A stretch of 38,437 nt of DNA from Anaeromyces robustus (GCA_002104895.1 MCFG01000501.1:2501-40937); one strand, 5' to 3'. Positions 24,915 to 37,550 are shown, counted from the first letter of the stretch. Program-made: numbers and translations. The notes: a model not told the origin generated them from the sequence alone.

Positions 24915-27240
24915 TGGTAATTCTAATCAAGCCGATGAATGGCAAGTTCAAGTTTCAAAAAGAAAGAAGAATAATCAAAGAAAACAAAAGAAAGGTCAAA
25001 GATATTCTTCAAAAGAACAGATTGTGAATAAAAATAAACGTGATAATGCATATTATTATCAAACAACAAAGAAAAATAAAGATCAAAATGGAAACAAAAA
25101 TAAGAATGGTAAGAGAAGTAATAAATATGATAATAAGGTAAAGAAACAAAATAAAGGAAGAGATATATTACTCGAATCTATTCCTATTGATAGAAATAAG
25201 AATCTTAATATAATAAAGTCAACTTCTCTTTTGAAATTACAATTTGAACGTCAACAGAACAGCCAAAAAGATATTTCAATAGATTTAAAATCAAAGAATT
25301 TATTACTTAATTCTAAGAAAACAATGTCTGAAATATCTGATATGACTGCTGTATCTGTAACTTCATTAGCTTCTGATTCTAATTCAGCGACTTCTTCTAC
25401 TTTAACTCAAACAAATAGTTTGATAAAGGATAATATTGAAGAAAGTCAAAATAATGAAATATTAGATAAGAAGTGTTTATCTAAGACAAAACTATCAGAA
25501 GAAACTTTGTTGAATAAAGAAAATGAATGTTCTTCTAGTAATGAAAAAACTAAAATAAATTCATCTTTAAATAAAATAGCTTCCCCAATGTCTTCATCAG
25601 TATCACCAAAATCTACTTCATCTATTACTGTTAATGTTGTAATTACTAATGGTATAATAAGCCATAGTAAAAGTAATTTGGATGAAGAAAGTAATAAAGA
25701 ACCACAAAAGGATGAATTAATTAGAAAATTGGAGGAAGAATGTTCTTTATCATCAACATCTTCTGTTACAAGTTATAATTCAGATGCTTCTACTTCCAAA
25801 TCTTCTAGTCATTCAGGTGATGATAGTGAATCTGTTATTACTGCTAAAAATGAAACAGATGATTTAAAGATGACTGAGACTAAGAAAGATTCAGAAGAAG
25901 TAACCAAAACATCTGATGAAAAATGTGATAAAGTGATAAAGGAAGAAGAGAAGACTAATAATAACAAAGAAGATATGACTAAAAAAGTTTTGGAATTTAA
26001 TTTTAAAGATTATACTGATGTTAAACCATTTATTCCAAAACATTTGAAGGTAAAACAGGAGCAACCAAAAGTAGAAATAATTGCTCCAAAACCTCAAAAT
26101 TTAAAACATAATCATGTAAAAGGGGTTAATGAAAAGAAACATGAAAATGAAAATACACCTTTAAGAAAGGTTAAAGAAATTAATAAAATTATACGAATTG
26201 ATCCTTCATGCTTACATCAAAAAGATGGTCATATTATTCCTATACCCGCAGTTATTAATATGAAAAATGGAAAGAATCATGGTAATAATAGTGTACAAGA
26301 GATTCTTCAAAGAAATATTCAACAAAAAACGAATGAATTACAGGAAAGTAAAAAGAAAAAATATGAAGAATTACGTAAATCTTTAGATCATAGTGATAAA
26401 GGAAGTAGTAATTCTCAAGAATATCAATCTTTACCTATACAAAATAATTTAAAAGAAAATAACCATATTGAAAATAATACAGGTAAGGAATTAGAAGAAA
26501 AGATAAGTGTAAAACCACATGTAAGAAAAACTAAGAGTAATCCTACATTGGAAACTTCGACATTAAAAAATAAGAAGGAACATCAAAGAACTTCTTCATA
26601 TACCATGAATCATATTAATATGATGCAAAAAAATATACCAAATTTAGTTGAATATAGAGATGATTATATGTGTCATTCTATATCACAATTGGCTGTGAGT
26701 AATAGAATTGAGAATGAATACAATAATGTTAAATGTTATAATGATCCAATGGAACAAAGTTTAACTAGAGTAAAACCAGCTAGTCTTAAGAAATCTACTT
26801 CTATTCAAAGTATTACAACTTCATTATCAAGAAAGGGATCAAATCATCAACTTTTATTAGGTGGAGGCTGTATGACAATAACAAATACTATAACGACTTG
26901 TAAAAGTACTCCAAGATTACGTACTTCCAAGTCTTTCTCGTGGTTAAAAGGAAGTACTACAGGTTTAAACCATACACATGTAACAACTTATAATACTACT
27001 ACAACCACTTCACATTCTGGTACTTTATATACAAATTTAATAGGATCTTCGACTTATTATCCAATTGTCGTATTACCAACGGCCAGCGTTCAAGAATTAT
27101 CAGTAGAAACAACTTCTAGAAAGTTGAAAAGTTCAACTAGTTTACCAAATATGATGAGTAAATTATTTAGAAAATTTACTTGGCCGTTTGGAGGAAATAA
27201 TGTTGAAACTCAAGCCCCATTGTCAATTGAAACAAAATAA
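24904..27240 (+). CDS. Unrecognised 778-aa low-complexity protein, single exon
   Basis: Not recognised. One uninterrupted frame runs from ATG to TAA, long enough in this base composition to be certainly coding. Residues 10-80 begin DEWQVQVSKRKKNNQRKQKK and are strongly basic and Asn-rich, suggesting nucleic-acid binding or a nuclear signal. Residues about 140-320 are Ser/Thr/Asp/Glu-rich and probably disordered. Two less degenerate islands stand out: FNFKDYTDVKPFIPKHLKV at about 364-383 and an Ile/Pro-rich stretch around 427-455 (INKIIRIDPSCLHQKDGHI). The C-terminal 150 residues are Ser/Thr-rich with basic patches (SRKLKSSTSLPNMMSKLFRK) and end FTWPFGG plus a short tail. No signal peptide or membrane segment is evident. 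The start at 24904 is preferred because upstream frames close quickly; a 5-codon uORF overlaps it. Lack of introns contrasts with kinesin-5 and CDT2. Confidence 0.88.
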   Translation: MPINGNSNQADEWQVQVSKRKKNNQRKQKKGQRYSSKEQIVNKNKRDNAYYYQTTKKNKDQNGNKNKNGKRSNKYDNKVKKQNKGRDILLESIPIDRNKNLNIIKSTSLLKLQFERQQNSQKDISIDLKSKNLLLNSKKTMSEISDMTAVSVTSLASDSNSATSSTLTQTNSLIKDNIEESQNNEILDKKCLSKTKLSEETLLNKENECSSSNEKTKINSSLNKIASPMSSSVSPKSTSSITVNVVITNGIISHSKSNLDEESNKEPQKDELIRKLEEECSLSSTSSVTSYNSDASTSKSSSHSGDDSESVITAKNETDDLKMTETKKDSEEVTKTSDEKCDKVIKEEEKTNNNKEDMTKKVLEFNFKDYTDVKPFIPKHLKVKQEQPKVEIIAPKPQNLKHNHVKGVNEKKHENENTPLRKVKEINKIIRIDPSCLHQKDGHIIPIPAVINMKNGKNHGNNSVQEILQRNIQQKTNELQESKKKKYEELRKSLDHSDKGSSNSQEYQSLPIQNNLKENNHIENNTGKELEEKISVKPHVRKTKSNPTLETSTLKNKKEHQRTSSYTMNHINMMQKNIPNLVEYRDDYMCHSISQLAVSNRIENEYNNVKCYNDPMEQSLTRVKPASLKKSTSIQSITTSLSRKGSNHQLLLGGGCMTITNTITTCKSTPRLRTSKSFSWLKGSTTGLNHTHVTTYNTTTTTSHSGTLYTNLIGSSTYYPIVVLPTASVQELSVETTSRKLKSSTSLPNMMSKLFRKFTWPFGGNNVETQAPLSIETK

Positions 27241-28346
27241 AATGAAGTTAAGTTTTTGTAAAGAAACAATAATTAATTAACAAAACGATTGCCATTCATT
27301 ATTTTACAAGTCATATTAAATGAAATAATTATTAAAAATTATTTTTATTTTTAATTTTTTTAAAAAATTTAAATTATATATAATTATTTATATTTAATGA
27401 AGATTAATGAAAATTAATGAAAGATGATGGGTTTACTTTTTATTTTGGGAGGAAATGAAGAAAGTATAAGTATATATATACTTTTCTTCAAGAAGTGATT
27501 GAAAATCAATAACTGGAATATATTTTTATTAAATTTAAAGAAATCATTATATCCACCATAAATATTTTTTTTATCATAACATAAATATTATAAACATAAA
27601 TGATATACATATTTCTTTATATTCTAATTTCCTAATTATTATATTAACATAAATATCATTGCATTTTATAATAAAAATGTAAAGAAGTAATATTTATTTT
27701 ACATTGTTTTAAAAGAAATGTAAACAATATTTATTCTAATTTAAAGTAAGCAGTTTATTATTATGATTAGTATAATAACGAAAATACCTTTTCTTTAATT
27801 ATTTAATTTTTATAAGTTTATATATTTTTTTTTCAGTTTTATTTTTTTTTAACATTTTTTTTTTATAAAAAGTCTTTAAATTTTATTATTTAAATAGAAT
27901 TATATAATTATATATTAATTTATTCCTAAAATTTAACATTATTAACACGTGTAACACATAACATAAATATACATTTACATATCATTTTTATACAGTTAAC
28001 AGTTTTAAAATAATATATTAAATAAATAAAAAAAAAATATTAATAATAAACAAAGTGTTTAAATTGAAAAATTTGGTGTTTATGTATAAAAAGTTCATTA
28101 AATTTATTTAAAAATTTTATACTTTTTTCATTTTTAAAGTTTATTATTTATATATATATATTAATATATATTTTATAAATATGTATAAACTAATATTTAA
28201 TAGAATTATATTGATAAAAAAAAAAAAAAAAAAAAAAATTGGTAGTAAAAATTGGATAGTTTTTAATATGTATGTGACTTATTCCTATTTTGAAAAAACA
28301 AAAAAAAAAAAACAAAAAAAAAAAAAAAAAAAAAAAAAAAAGAAAG
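27241..28346. other. AT-rich intergenic region 3' of the 24904 gene
   Basis: Non-coding. It contains a near-perfect hairpin at 27457-27490 in the likely 3' UTR, and A-runs at about 28217-28238 and 28302-28341 with short interruptions. Confidence 0.6.
27457..27490 (+). other. Near-perfect hairpin downstream of the 24904 gene
   Basis: GAAGAAAGTATA pairs with TATACTTTTCTTC (one bulged T) around a short loop, about 220 nt after the stop codon. It may be a 3'-UTR structure. Role unknown. Confidence 0.4.
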
Positions 28347-28424
28347 ATTGTAATTAATGAAGAGGCTAGAGTTTTATTCCATAGAACTCCTGAGGATAAT
28401 AAGCATTGCAATTTTGGATGTTAA
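28347..28424 (+). pseudogene. Isolated coding-like fragment, 25 codons, unassigned
   Basis: After a long A-rich tract ending AAAG, a short stretch of clearly higher G+C reads in frame as VINEEARVLFHRTPEDNKHC followed by NFGC and TAA. The AG before it could be a splice acceptor, making this a terminal exon, but no upstream exon was found. It may be a last exon of an unseen gene, a gene remnant or chance. No family was recognised. Confidence 0.3.
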
Positions 28425-31400
28425 TATGGTACAATTTTGTATATGTTTTATATCAAATTGGTTAATTTATTCATTTATTCTTTACATTTCATGTATTGTA
28501 TTATAATGTATGTTATTTTTAAATTTATTATTTTAAATATTTTTTATAAAAATTTATCCTAGTCTAAAAAAAAAGGAAACAAAACATTTAATTAAACATT
28601 TAAACTAATTAAGTCAAGCTATCTATTTTTTTAATACCCTTTTTTTAGTATAAGAAATAACATTGTAATTAAATTTATTTATAAAATTTAATGAATTTAG
28701 TAGTGTTTAATTTAATAATTATATTAAATCTCTCTCCTCTTACAATTATTTTTTTATTTTCAATATTTTATCAAAAATTGTAAATTATAAATTAAAAGAA
28801 TTAATTTATATTAATACTATATAAAGAAAAAATTTTTTCATATTAATTTTAAAAATACTTTTAAATTTCTTAATAAATAAAAATAAAATTATTATATAAT
28901 TCATTCTTAAAAAGGAAACTTTCTATAAGAAATACCTTTAATAATAATTTTGTCAAATACTAACCAACCAAATATAAAGAAAAAACAAAACAAATCAATA
29001 AAAATGTTTAAATATATAATTATAAATACTTATTAATCATAATATAAATAAAAATAAATAAAAATAAACAATTTTTTTTTCTTCTATTAATCTTTTTTTA
29101 TTATTTTTTTCTTTAGTTAGTTATTTTGTTGTTTTTCTTTTACTTTATTTTTATAAAATATTAATAATATAATAATTCAAATTAAGTAAATTTTATAAAT
29201 AAAACAATACACAATATAACATAAATAAATAAATAAATTAAAATTTGTTATAAATTTAATTTAATATTATTTAGTTTTTAATTTATTTATTATATTTTAA
29301 AAATGATCTTGGATTTAATCCTATTATAATTAAGACTGATTTTAATTTGCTAATCATTTTTAGGTATTTAATTAATAGTTTGGATTGATTTGATTAAATA
29401 AATCTTTTTTAACAATATGTTTTTTATTTTAATTAATGTTTAAATTTCAGAAAAATATTATTATTTTTTTATTAGTATTAGTAAAATAATTTTTTTAAAA
29501 GGATTTCTTCGTTTGTTAATTTATTTTTTTTAGTCAATAATATTAATTGAATACTTGTATTTATTATTTAATTTAAATATAACAAAATGTTGGGATATTT
29601 AAAAATTAAAATAATATATCTATTAAAAAAATATACAATATTTTTTTTAAGATGATTATTAGTATTTTGATGTTTTTCATTTTTATTTCATTTAGTTTAT
29701 ACTTTAAATTAATTTAAACATAAATAAAAATTAATTTATAAAGTTTAAATACTAAAAAAGGTCACAAAAAAAAAAAAAACAAAAAAACAAAAAAAACAAA
29801 TCATATTGAAAAAAATAAAAAAATAAAAAATAAACATGCATACAATTATATAATAATATTATTACATTAAAAAGATATTGAAAAAAAAAAAAACGTATAT
29901 TTTTATTATTATGACTCTATATAGTTTACATTTATTACTATTGTATTGGAGTCATAATAACTTAAATTAAACCTTTAAATATTTGCATAATTAATTTAAG
30001 TCAGGTTGGATAACAAAAGCCCACCTTTTTTTTTTTAACTATTTATATATATAAATAAACTTTATTTATATCTTTTACACATGTTTTATTTAAAATGATA
30101 TAAGGTCTTTTTCTTTTAATTTAATAAAGTGTACTTGTATAATTTTATTTTAAATTCGGTATTGAGAATAACTAAAATTTTTCTTATTATTTCTTTTGAA
30201 AAAGATTTATTTCTATAATTTTATATATTTAAATAAATAATAATTATTATTAATTTTATTTAATAATTATTTAATATTTATTAAATTATTATTTATAAAA
30301 TATAGGACAACGAATAATTTTTAGAATTAAAAAAAAATTTTTATTTATTTTTAAGATAAAATAAAATATATAATACAATATATCTATATATATTATAATA
30401 TATGAAAAAATTCAATAAATATTAATAATAAAATAAATAAATCATTAAATGTATTGTACATAGTATATTATTTAATTTATTTTTTTTATATAATACGTTA
30501 ATTATTTAATTAAATTTTTTAAAATCATTTTTTATTTTTTATTTTTATTTTTTTGTATTTATATATATATATATTTTTTGTGACTTTAATGTAACAAAGA
30601 AAAAAGAAATAGTATATAAAATCTTTTCTTTATTTTTAAATAAACATAAATAATAATAATAATAATAATAATCAAAGAGAAAAAGCTTTTCTTTTTCTTT
30701 TTTACTTATTTTTATTTTTATTTTTTTATGTTTTAATATTTTTATTTTTATTTTTATTTTTTTAATATTTTTTTATATATAAAATAATTATATATAATTT
30801 ATTTTATCTTTTTTTTTTTTTTCAATAATTATAGAAAATTGCTTAGCTATTTTATTTAAGTAAAAAAAATATAATATTTAAACAAACAAACAAATAAACA
30901 AATAAACAACAACAGTAACAGTAAAACAGTAGTATTAAAAAAATTTAAATTAAAAGCTATTTATTAATATTAACATTACCATAAAATTTTTTAAACAAAG
31001 TATGAAATATATATTTAAAAAAATGTATATTTTAAGATTTTTCATTTAATCATTTCTTAAATTTACTAAATAATAAAAATGCATATGAACTAAAATATTT
31101 AAAATATTTATTACATATAACATAACTTTTGGTTTTAAAATAATGATATTAGAAGTATCAATTTAAATATAATAAAAATATATAAAAACATTAATTTATT
31201 CTAATATAATATTTTTTTTTGAACAATTCACGAAAAATTTAATATTAAACTTGATATATATTTTACCTTGTATCAAATATAAAATATAAATTATATATTA
31301 TATTATATATAATTTAAAATAATAACATATAATTTAATAATTTAAGAAAAAGAAAAATTATGCAATAATACCATTTTATGCATTTTTCAAGTAAAGGAAA

Positions 31401-31513
31401 TTTATTTAAAAATAAGTTATTTTAAAGAAAACAGAAATAACTTTTTTTTCATTTTTAGTATTTAATTATTTTTAATTTACCAATAACATTTAAAAAGAAA
31501 AGGATAAAAAATT
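28425..31513. other. AT-rich intergenic region 5' of CDT2
   Basis: No gene recognised. It contains AAACA/AAAAAC simple repeats near 29762-29800, the structured-RNA candidate at 29906-30036, TTTTTA runs near 30700-30775 and A/T-only sequence up to the CDT2 start. Confidence 0.6.
29906..30036 (+). ncRNA. Candidate structured RNA: three consecutive stem-loops and a T-run
   Basis: Stem 1 pairs TTATTATGACTC (29906-29917) with GAGTCATAATAA (29949-29960) exactly. Stem 2 pairs CTTAAATTAA (29961-29970) with TTAATTTAAG (29991-30000) exactly and starts at the next base. Stem 3 pairs AGGTTGG (30003-30009) with CCCACCT (30020-30026) with one mismatch, and is followed at once by 11 T residues ending at 30036, like an RNA polymerase III terminator. 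No A/B box or Sm site was recognised. CAGGTTGGATAAC also recalls the tips of mariner elements, so a degenerate transposon end is an alternative. Confidence 0.35.
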
Positions 31514-33094
31514 ATGCCAATAAATATACTGAATAATTTTAAGAAAAAAAGAGGAAGAATAAATGACATGCAAGTAAAATCTTCAACTAATTCTAGAAAA
31601 GCTAAAGCTCCGGATCAAGGGCAATATAATTATAATAACATACACGACTTGTAAGTATAACCTTGACTTATTTCTTTTATATTAATAAAATTAAATTTTA
31701 ATATTTAATTTAAATATATATTTCAAATTAAATCAATTTAATTTATTATAATTAGCTATTTTATAGTTATTATTTTTTCTATATTTAATATTTAATATCA
31801 TGATTTTATTATTATTTAAATAATTTTAATATTTCATATTATACTTTTAAATTAAATTTGCTTTTGTTTTGAAGTATTAATAATAATAAGATAAATTTTA
31901 TCTTTTTTTTATTCTTTTTTCTTATATCGATATTAATATATTCATTATATTATTTTATATATAAACTTATTAATATACAGATATTCAGATGATAATAATA
32001 TCATCACAAATAATATGTTATTTATGTCAAGTAGACCAGAAAAAGTATATAAAAATTATGGGTTAATGAATATTACATCAAATGATTTATCATCTATACC
32101 ACTTTCATTATATAATCCTGTTAATTATTTAAGACGTCGTGAATTAGGCTATAATCACTTGTCTAAACTTCAACCTTGTAATGTTTAATATATATAAATT
32201 TATATTTAATTACAAATTAATAAATAATTTATTTAATAATTAACGTTATTTTTATTTTTTAATATATAAATTAATGTATCATAAAATAATATAATAATTT
32301 AATATAAATTAATCATATATATATAATATAATAATAGTATCTTTGAGATTTTTATTGAATTCATTTGTTAGTACGGAAAATGATATATATAAATGTAATG
32401 ATGAAGAACAATTGGCAATTATACCACCTTTTGCTTGCCGTTATAACAATGGTAAAAATCATAGAAAGTTATTAGCTATTGCCGATGAAATAGGGAATGT
32501 TAGAATTATTAATACAGAAAAAGAAGGAGGTAAAACATAAATAAAAAATGATATTAAATAAATATACTGTAACAAATTTAAATAAAAATTTTTATCAATC
32601 TATTATTTTAAACAATCTATAATTATATATATTTATTATTATTTATAATAATTGGTATTTTTTTTTATTACATTTTTTATATTTTTAATTTTCATTTTAA
32701 TTAGAAATTGAATTAAAAACTCAATGGTTAGCCCATGAAAATGCTATTTTTGATATTGCTTGGTCATTGGATGATAAAAAATTGGTAAATATTATTAATA
32801 TATATGAAAATATTTATATATAATTATTTTATTTTGATATATTTATATAATTGAAAAATTTAATAATATTAATTTTTACATAATTTAATAAACATATGTC
32901 ATCAATATAATATATATATATATATATATATAAAGATGACTGCTGGTGGTGATCAAACAGCATTGTTATGGGATATTGAAACGAATAAATGTATATCAGG
33001 ATTTCAAGGTCACGTTTCTAGTATTAAATCTATTGTTTTTCATAATCAGAATCCTTGTATGTATATTTTTTTAAATATTTATATAATAATAATA

Positions 33095-33125
<31 letters not shown>

Positions 33126-33502
33126 TTTATAATTAATATAAATATATTGATTTATTGTTATTATAATTATTGCTTATATATATATATATTAAAGTTATTT
33201 GTGCTTCGGGTGCACGTGAGGGAAATATTATGATATGGGATTTAAGATGTACAGGAACAGTAAATGAAAATGGTGGTATGTTTATTTTTTTTTTAAGAAT
33301 TTTTATATTTTTATTAAACTTAATAATAATATATATTATTAAATATATATATGTACTTAATTATTACTTTATTATTTTTTAATAGATTATATTCATAAAC
33401 CAGCAAATATTATTAGAAATGCTCATGTTCCATTATCTAATAATAATTTACGAAAGAAAAAAGATAAAACAAATCAACATATTGTAATATATATATAATA
33501 AT

Positions 33503-33540
<38 letters not shown>

Positions 33541-33757
33541 TTTAAATAATTATATATAATTAATTATTGGAAATATATATATATATTTACTTTTATGATA
33601 GGGTGTTGCTGCAGTTCACTTTTTACATAAACCAGGATATTTAGCTTCAGCAGGAACAGCGGATGGGTAAATATTATTTATAATTTAAGTTTCTATATTA
33701 ATTTGTTTTATATTATATTATATTATTTTATTTATTGTTTTAATTAATTAATTATTC

Positions 33758-33849
<92 letters not shown>

Positions 33850-36477
33850 TTATTATTATTATTATTTAATTTTATATAGATTAATAAAATTTTGGGATAT
33901 TAGAAGTAATGGATCATATTTACATCGTAATAATCCTGTACCAGTTGAAGTATCTATCCATTCTACTCATTCAAAGAGACCACATGGATTTTCATCGTTA
34001 TCATTAGATTCAACGGGAAGATATTTATTTTCTGCTTGTACTGATAATAGGTAAATATTTATTATTATTAATTATAAGAAAAAACATTCAATAACGAAAT
34101 TTTTTTTACAATTTTTTTTATTTAATAATGATATGATTAATTAATATAAAAATAAATATATTAAAATATTATTTAAAAGTATATATATGTACAATACATT
34201 GAATCTTGGAAAACCAGTTTATCGTTTTACTTCACCAACTTATAAATGTTCAACCTTTTATATTAAAACTTCTATTAGTCCAGATAATCGTTTTATTGCT
34301 AGTGGTTCATCTGATAATCATGTTTATATATGGGATATTACAGCACCACATCGTGCTCCTGTTAAATTAAAAGGTCATGAAAATGAAGTAACTGCGGTTT
34401 CATGGTGTCCTATTGATATTAAACAGGTTCGGTTTTTTTTCAATTTAATTTTTATATATTTGTTATTTTTTTAATAATTATATATCTATATATTATTGTA
34501 TAATTTAATATATATATTTAATAAAAATAAACAATAATTATAAATAATGACGGTCGTAAATATAATAATATAAAATAAAAAAATAATATTAATGAAAAAA
34601 ATAATATAATTTATTATTATTTTTAAATTAAAGATGGTAACTTGTTCTGATGATACTTCAATTAGAATTTGGAATATGAATAAAGAACTTGAAGAAAAAT
34701 GTATGAATGATTTATATTTAAAAACAACTTGGGGTCATGTCGTGGAAGATGTAACAGTTGAAACTTCAGAAGGTAATAATTAATGATAAAAATATTTTAC
34801 AATATATATATATATATAAATTCGTTTATTTAATAATTTAATATTTATAATAAAATTTTATAATTTATGTTTTTTTTTTTTTTATTATTTATATTTTAAT
34901 TATGATAATCATAAATCATTATTATTATTATTATTATTTATTGATGAATAGATACACCAAATATTCAAGTTAACAAAGAAAATATTAGTAGTAATAATAA
35001 TTCATTATTAGATTCTACAAGTTCACCAACAACATCATTTTTCAATTTTCCAAATACAATATCTTATTCTTATGATTCAAATGATTCACCTTGTTCTTCA
35101 TCACCTCTTTCTAGATTTAAATATCATAATAATGCTATTCTTTTAGATGATGAAGCATCGACTTCTTCAACTCCTACACCTCTTTCAACTTCATCATCAT
35201 CTTCTTCTACAATTATTAATTCATCATCATCATTTATTAATCGTCCCATTTTTTCTTTTGCTTCATCATCATCATCATCATCATCGACATCGACATCCAA
35301 TTCTAACTTAATTAATGATACAAATTTAAATATAAATACTAATTCAAATTCAAATTCAAATTCAAATAATCTAGTACGTTCTATATCAACAGTTTCAAAT
35401 CCATTTTATTTTCCTCAAACACCAACAAAAGATGCTACTACTCCTTCAAAATTAGTTAATGATTCACCACTATCTTCTTCTATTACTGATTATTTCAGTA
35501 CTTTATCAACTAGATCACCAATGCCAACTATACCTCCACCAAAGATTTCTAATTCTTCTTCAAAACAGAAACAAACTGAATTACCATTAACTTTTTTATA
35601 TCCTAAAAATAATTCTTCATCAATATCATTTATAATGCCAAATGAAAAATCATCATCATCATCATCATCAAAATTACAATCCTCTTCTTCATCATTATCA
35701 TCAACGTTACAGTCCTTTTCCTCATCATCGTCATCATCATCATCATCATCATTAGCATCAGCATCAACATTATCATCATTTTCATCATCACCTCTTTCTA
35801 AAAAAGTTTTTCCTCCAGAGACCCCACTTACTCGATCAAAATCTATTCCGTTGGGATCAACATCTTCTATTCCTCCATCTACAGCTTCTTCATCTACATC
35901 TTCATCATTTCCTCCTTCATCACCAAAAATCACAAGAGTTCGTCATACGTCATCTTATAAAAAATCTTCAGGTTATTATAATCAATCCACTTTACAAAAA
36001 AGTTTTTCTTCATTATCTAATCCAAATTCAAATGCAAATATTAATATTAATACAAATTCCAATTCTAACGCAAATGGGAATTATTCATTATCTTTATCAT
36101 CATCATTATCATCATCCTCTTCAACATTAATTTCCCCTTCTACATCAACTTCTCATTCAGCTTCTTCTTCTACATCTTCTTCTCCACTAAATCTAAATTC
36201 AATACCAAAATCATCATCAATACAAACTTCAACATCAACGTCAGCATCGACATCCAAATCCGTATCAGGATTTGCATCACCTATTATTAATATTGTATCA
36301 CCACCTTCTTCTCCTTGTACATCAGCACCAACTTCACCTGTACCTAAACGTAAAAGAACTTTAATGGATTATTTTTCACCTAATACAAATACTAATGATA
36401 ATAATAAAAAGAAGAAAAAAAAGAAGGCAAAAGCTGTTGAAACTGATGATGAAGAATCTGAATCAGATGAATTATAA
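31514..36477 (+). CDS. CDT2: CDT2/DTL, WD40 substrate receptor of CRL4 ubiquitin ligase, 12 exons, 1017 aa
   Basis: CDT2 (DTL) recruits PCNA-bound CDT1, CDK-inhibitor and histone-methylase substrates to CUL4-DDB1 in S phase. Exons: 31514-31650, 31981-32177, 32338-32529, 32705-32784, 32936-33056, 33195-33275, 33386-33483, 33602-33666, 33880-34050, 34180-34426, 34634-34772, 34952-36477. All phases agree and the total is 3054 nt. Family blocks in order: [120 protein letters not shown], and [24 protein letters not shown] (257-260) and WDIR (329-332) are the DDB1-binding WDxR motifs typical of CRL4 receptors. Residues from about 510 form a Ser/Thr/Pro/Asn-rich tail with PIP-like SITDYF (686-691) and RTLMDYF (978-984), and the protein ends in a Lys-run and an acidic tip. 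The donor GTTCGG of intron 10 is unusual. Confidence 0.95.
33761..33852 (+). repeat. (ATTT)n microsatellite in CDT2 intron 8
   Basis: About 23 uninterrupted units precede a TTA tract and the TATATAG acceptor. The arrangement is the same as in TAF12 intron 3: a sense-strand TTTA array shortly before the 3' splice site. Confidence 0.93.
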
Positions 36478-37072
36478 AAAAAAAAAATAATATAATATAA
36501 TATATATATAATAACAACAATTGATATTTTAAAGGGAAAAAAAAGAGAAAAAGAAAAGAAAGGGGAAATATATAATATTTGAAAAATGAAAATATAGAAG
36601 TATTTATATTATTTAAAGAGTAAAAATAATTTTTTTTTTGTTAATATAATTTTTATTAAAATATAATCTATTAAATACCTTATTTATTAACAACAAGTCG
36701 TAATATGATTAAATAATAATAGTTTTTTTTTTTTTTTTGTTTTTAATAATATTTTCTTTTATTTTCTTTTTTTTTTTTATTTAATTATGTTTTATTTATT
36801 TTATTTGAATTTTTTTTTATTAATTACAATTATATTAATCAAAGTTTATTTATTTAACAAGAATATATATTTATTATGATTTATATATAATAAGAAGAAT
36901 GAAAAAGAAAATAACAAAAAAAAAAAAATAGAAATTAATAATTAATAATTATAATAATTATTCATATTAATTAATCTTATTAATTAACATTTATTAATAC
37001 ATATTTTAATATTTATAAAGAAAAAAATATTCATTTATTTAATTTTTTTTATTGTTTTATTATTATTATTAT

Positions 37073-37115
<43 letters not shown>
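36478..37115. other. AT-rich intergenic region ending in a 36-nt A-run
   Basis: Non-coding. T-runs and TTA repeats, and an A-run at 37079-37114 directly before the next coding stretch. If that stretch is an internal exon, this A-run lies at the 3' end of an intron, an atypical purine tract before an acceptor. Confidence 0.6.
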
Positions 37116-37116
<1 letters not shown>

Positions 37117-37514
37117 TTTGTAGAAAATAACCCATCATTAGAATTTGAACTTAGAAAAGAGAATGTTCAACATATGCCAAATTTAACATATGATTCCTCT
37201 TCCTTAAAATGTTTTGATGATGGAGTATTTAGAGATCGTCCTTTTAATTCTGAACTAATAGAAGTAAGATTAAGAAGTACGGTTAAACCTTGTTCGGATT
37301 CAAATAATAATCAAACTATTATAACTATTCCATCTAATCCACCACCCAATAATTCAAGTATTGTATATATTAATGATAAAAATATTTTCATCAGCAATAC
37401 AACCAATAATAATCCATTATTACAAAATTCAACTCAAATTGCTCTACCATTTGAAAATGAAATAGGATCACCATTCTCACTTCCTAATTTTAATGATATT
37501 GATAATGATAATAC

Positions 37515-37550
<36 letters not shown>

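Noticed and set aside
25891-26097. Hydrophobic Phe-rich minus-strand ORF
   Set aside because: Antisense of the Lys/Glu-rich part of the 24904 gene.
28190-28411. Minus-strand ORF with poly-Phe runs
   Set aside because: Created by A-tracts. The only non-simple part is explained better by the plus-strand fragment at 28347-28424.
30002-30036. Mariner transposon end
   Set aside because: CAGGTTGGATAAC resembles mariner tips, but no matching opposite end, TA duplication or transposase was found in the window.
35490-35933. Acidic Asp/Glu/Gly ORF on the minus strand
   Set aside because: Antisense of the Ser-rich (TCA/TCT)n tail of CDT2.
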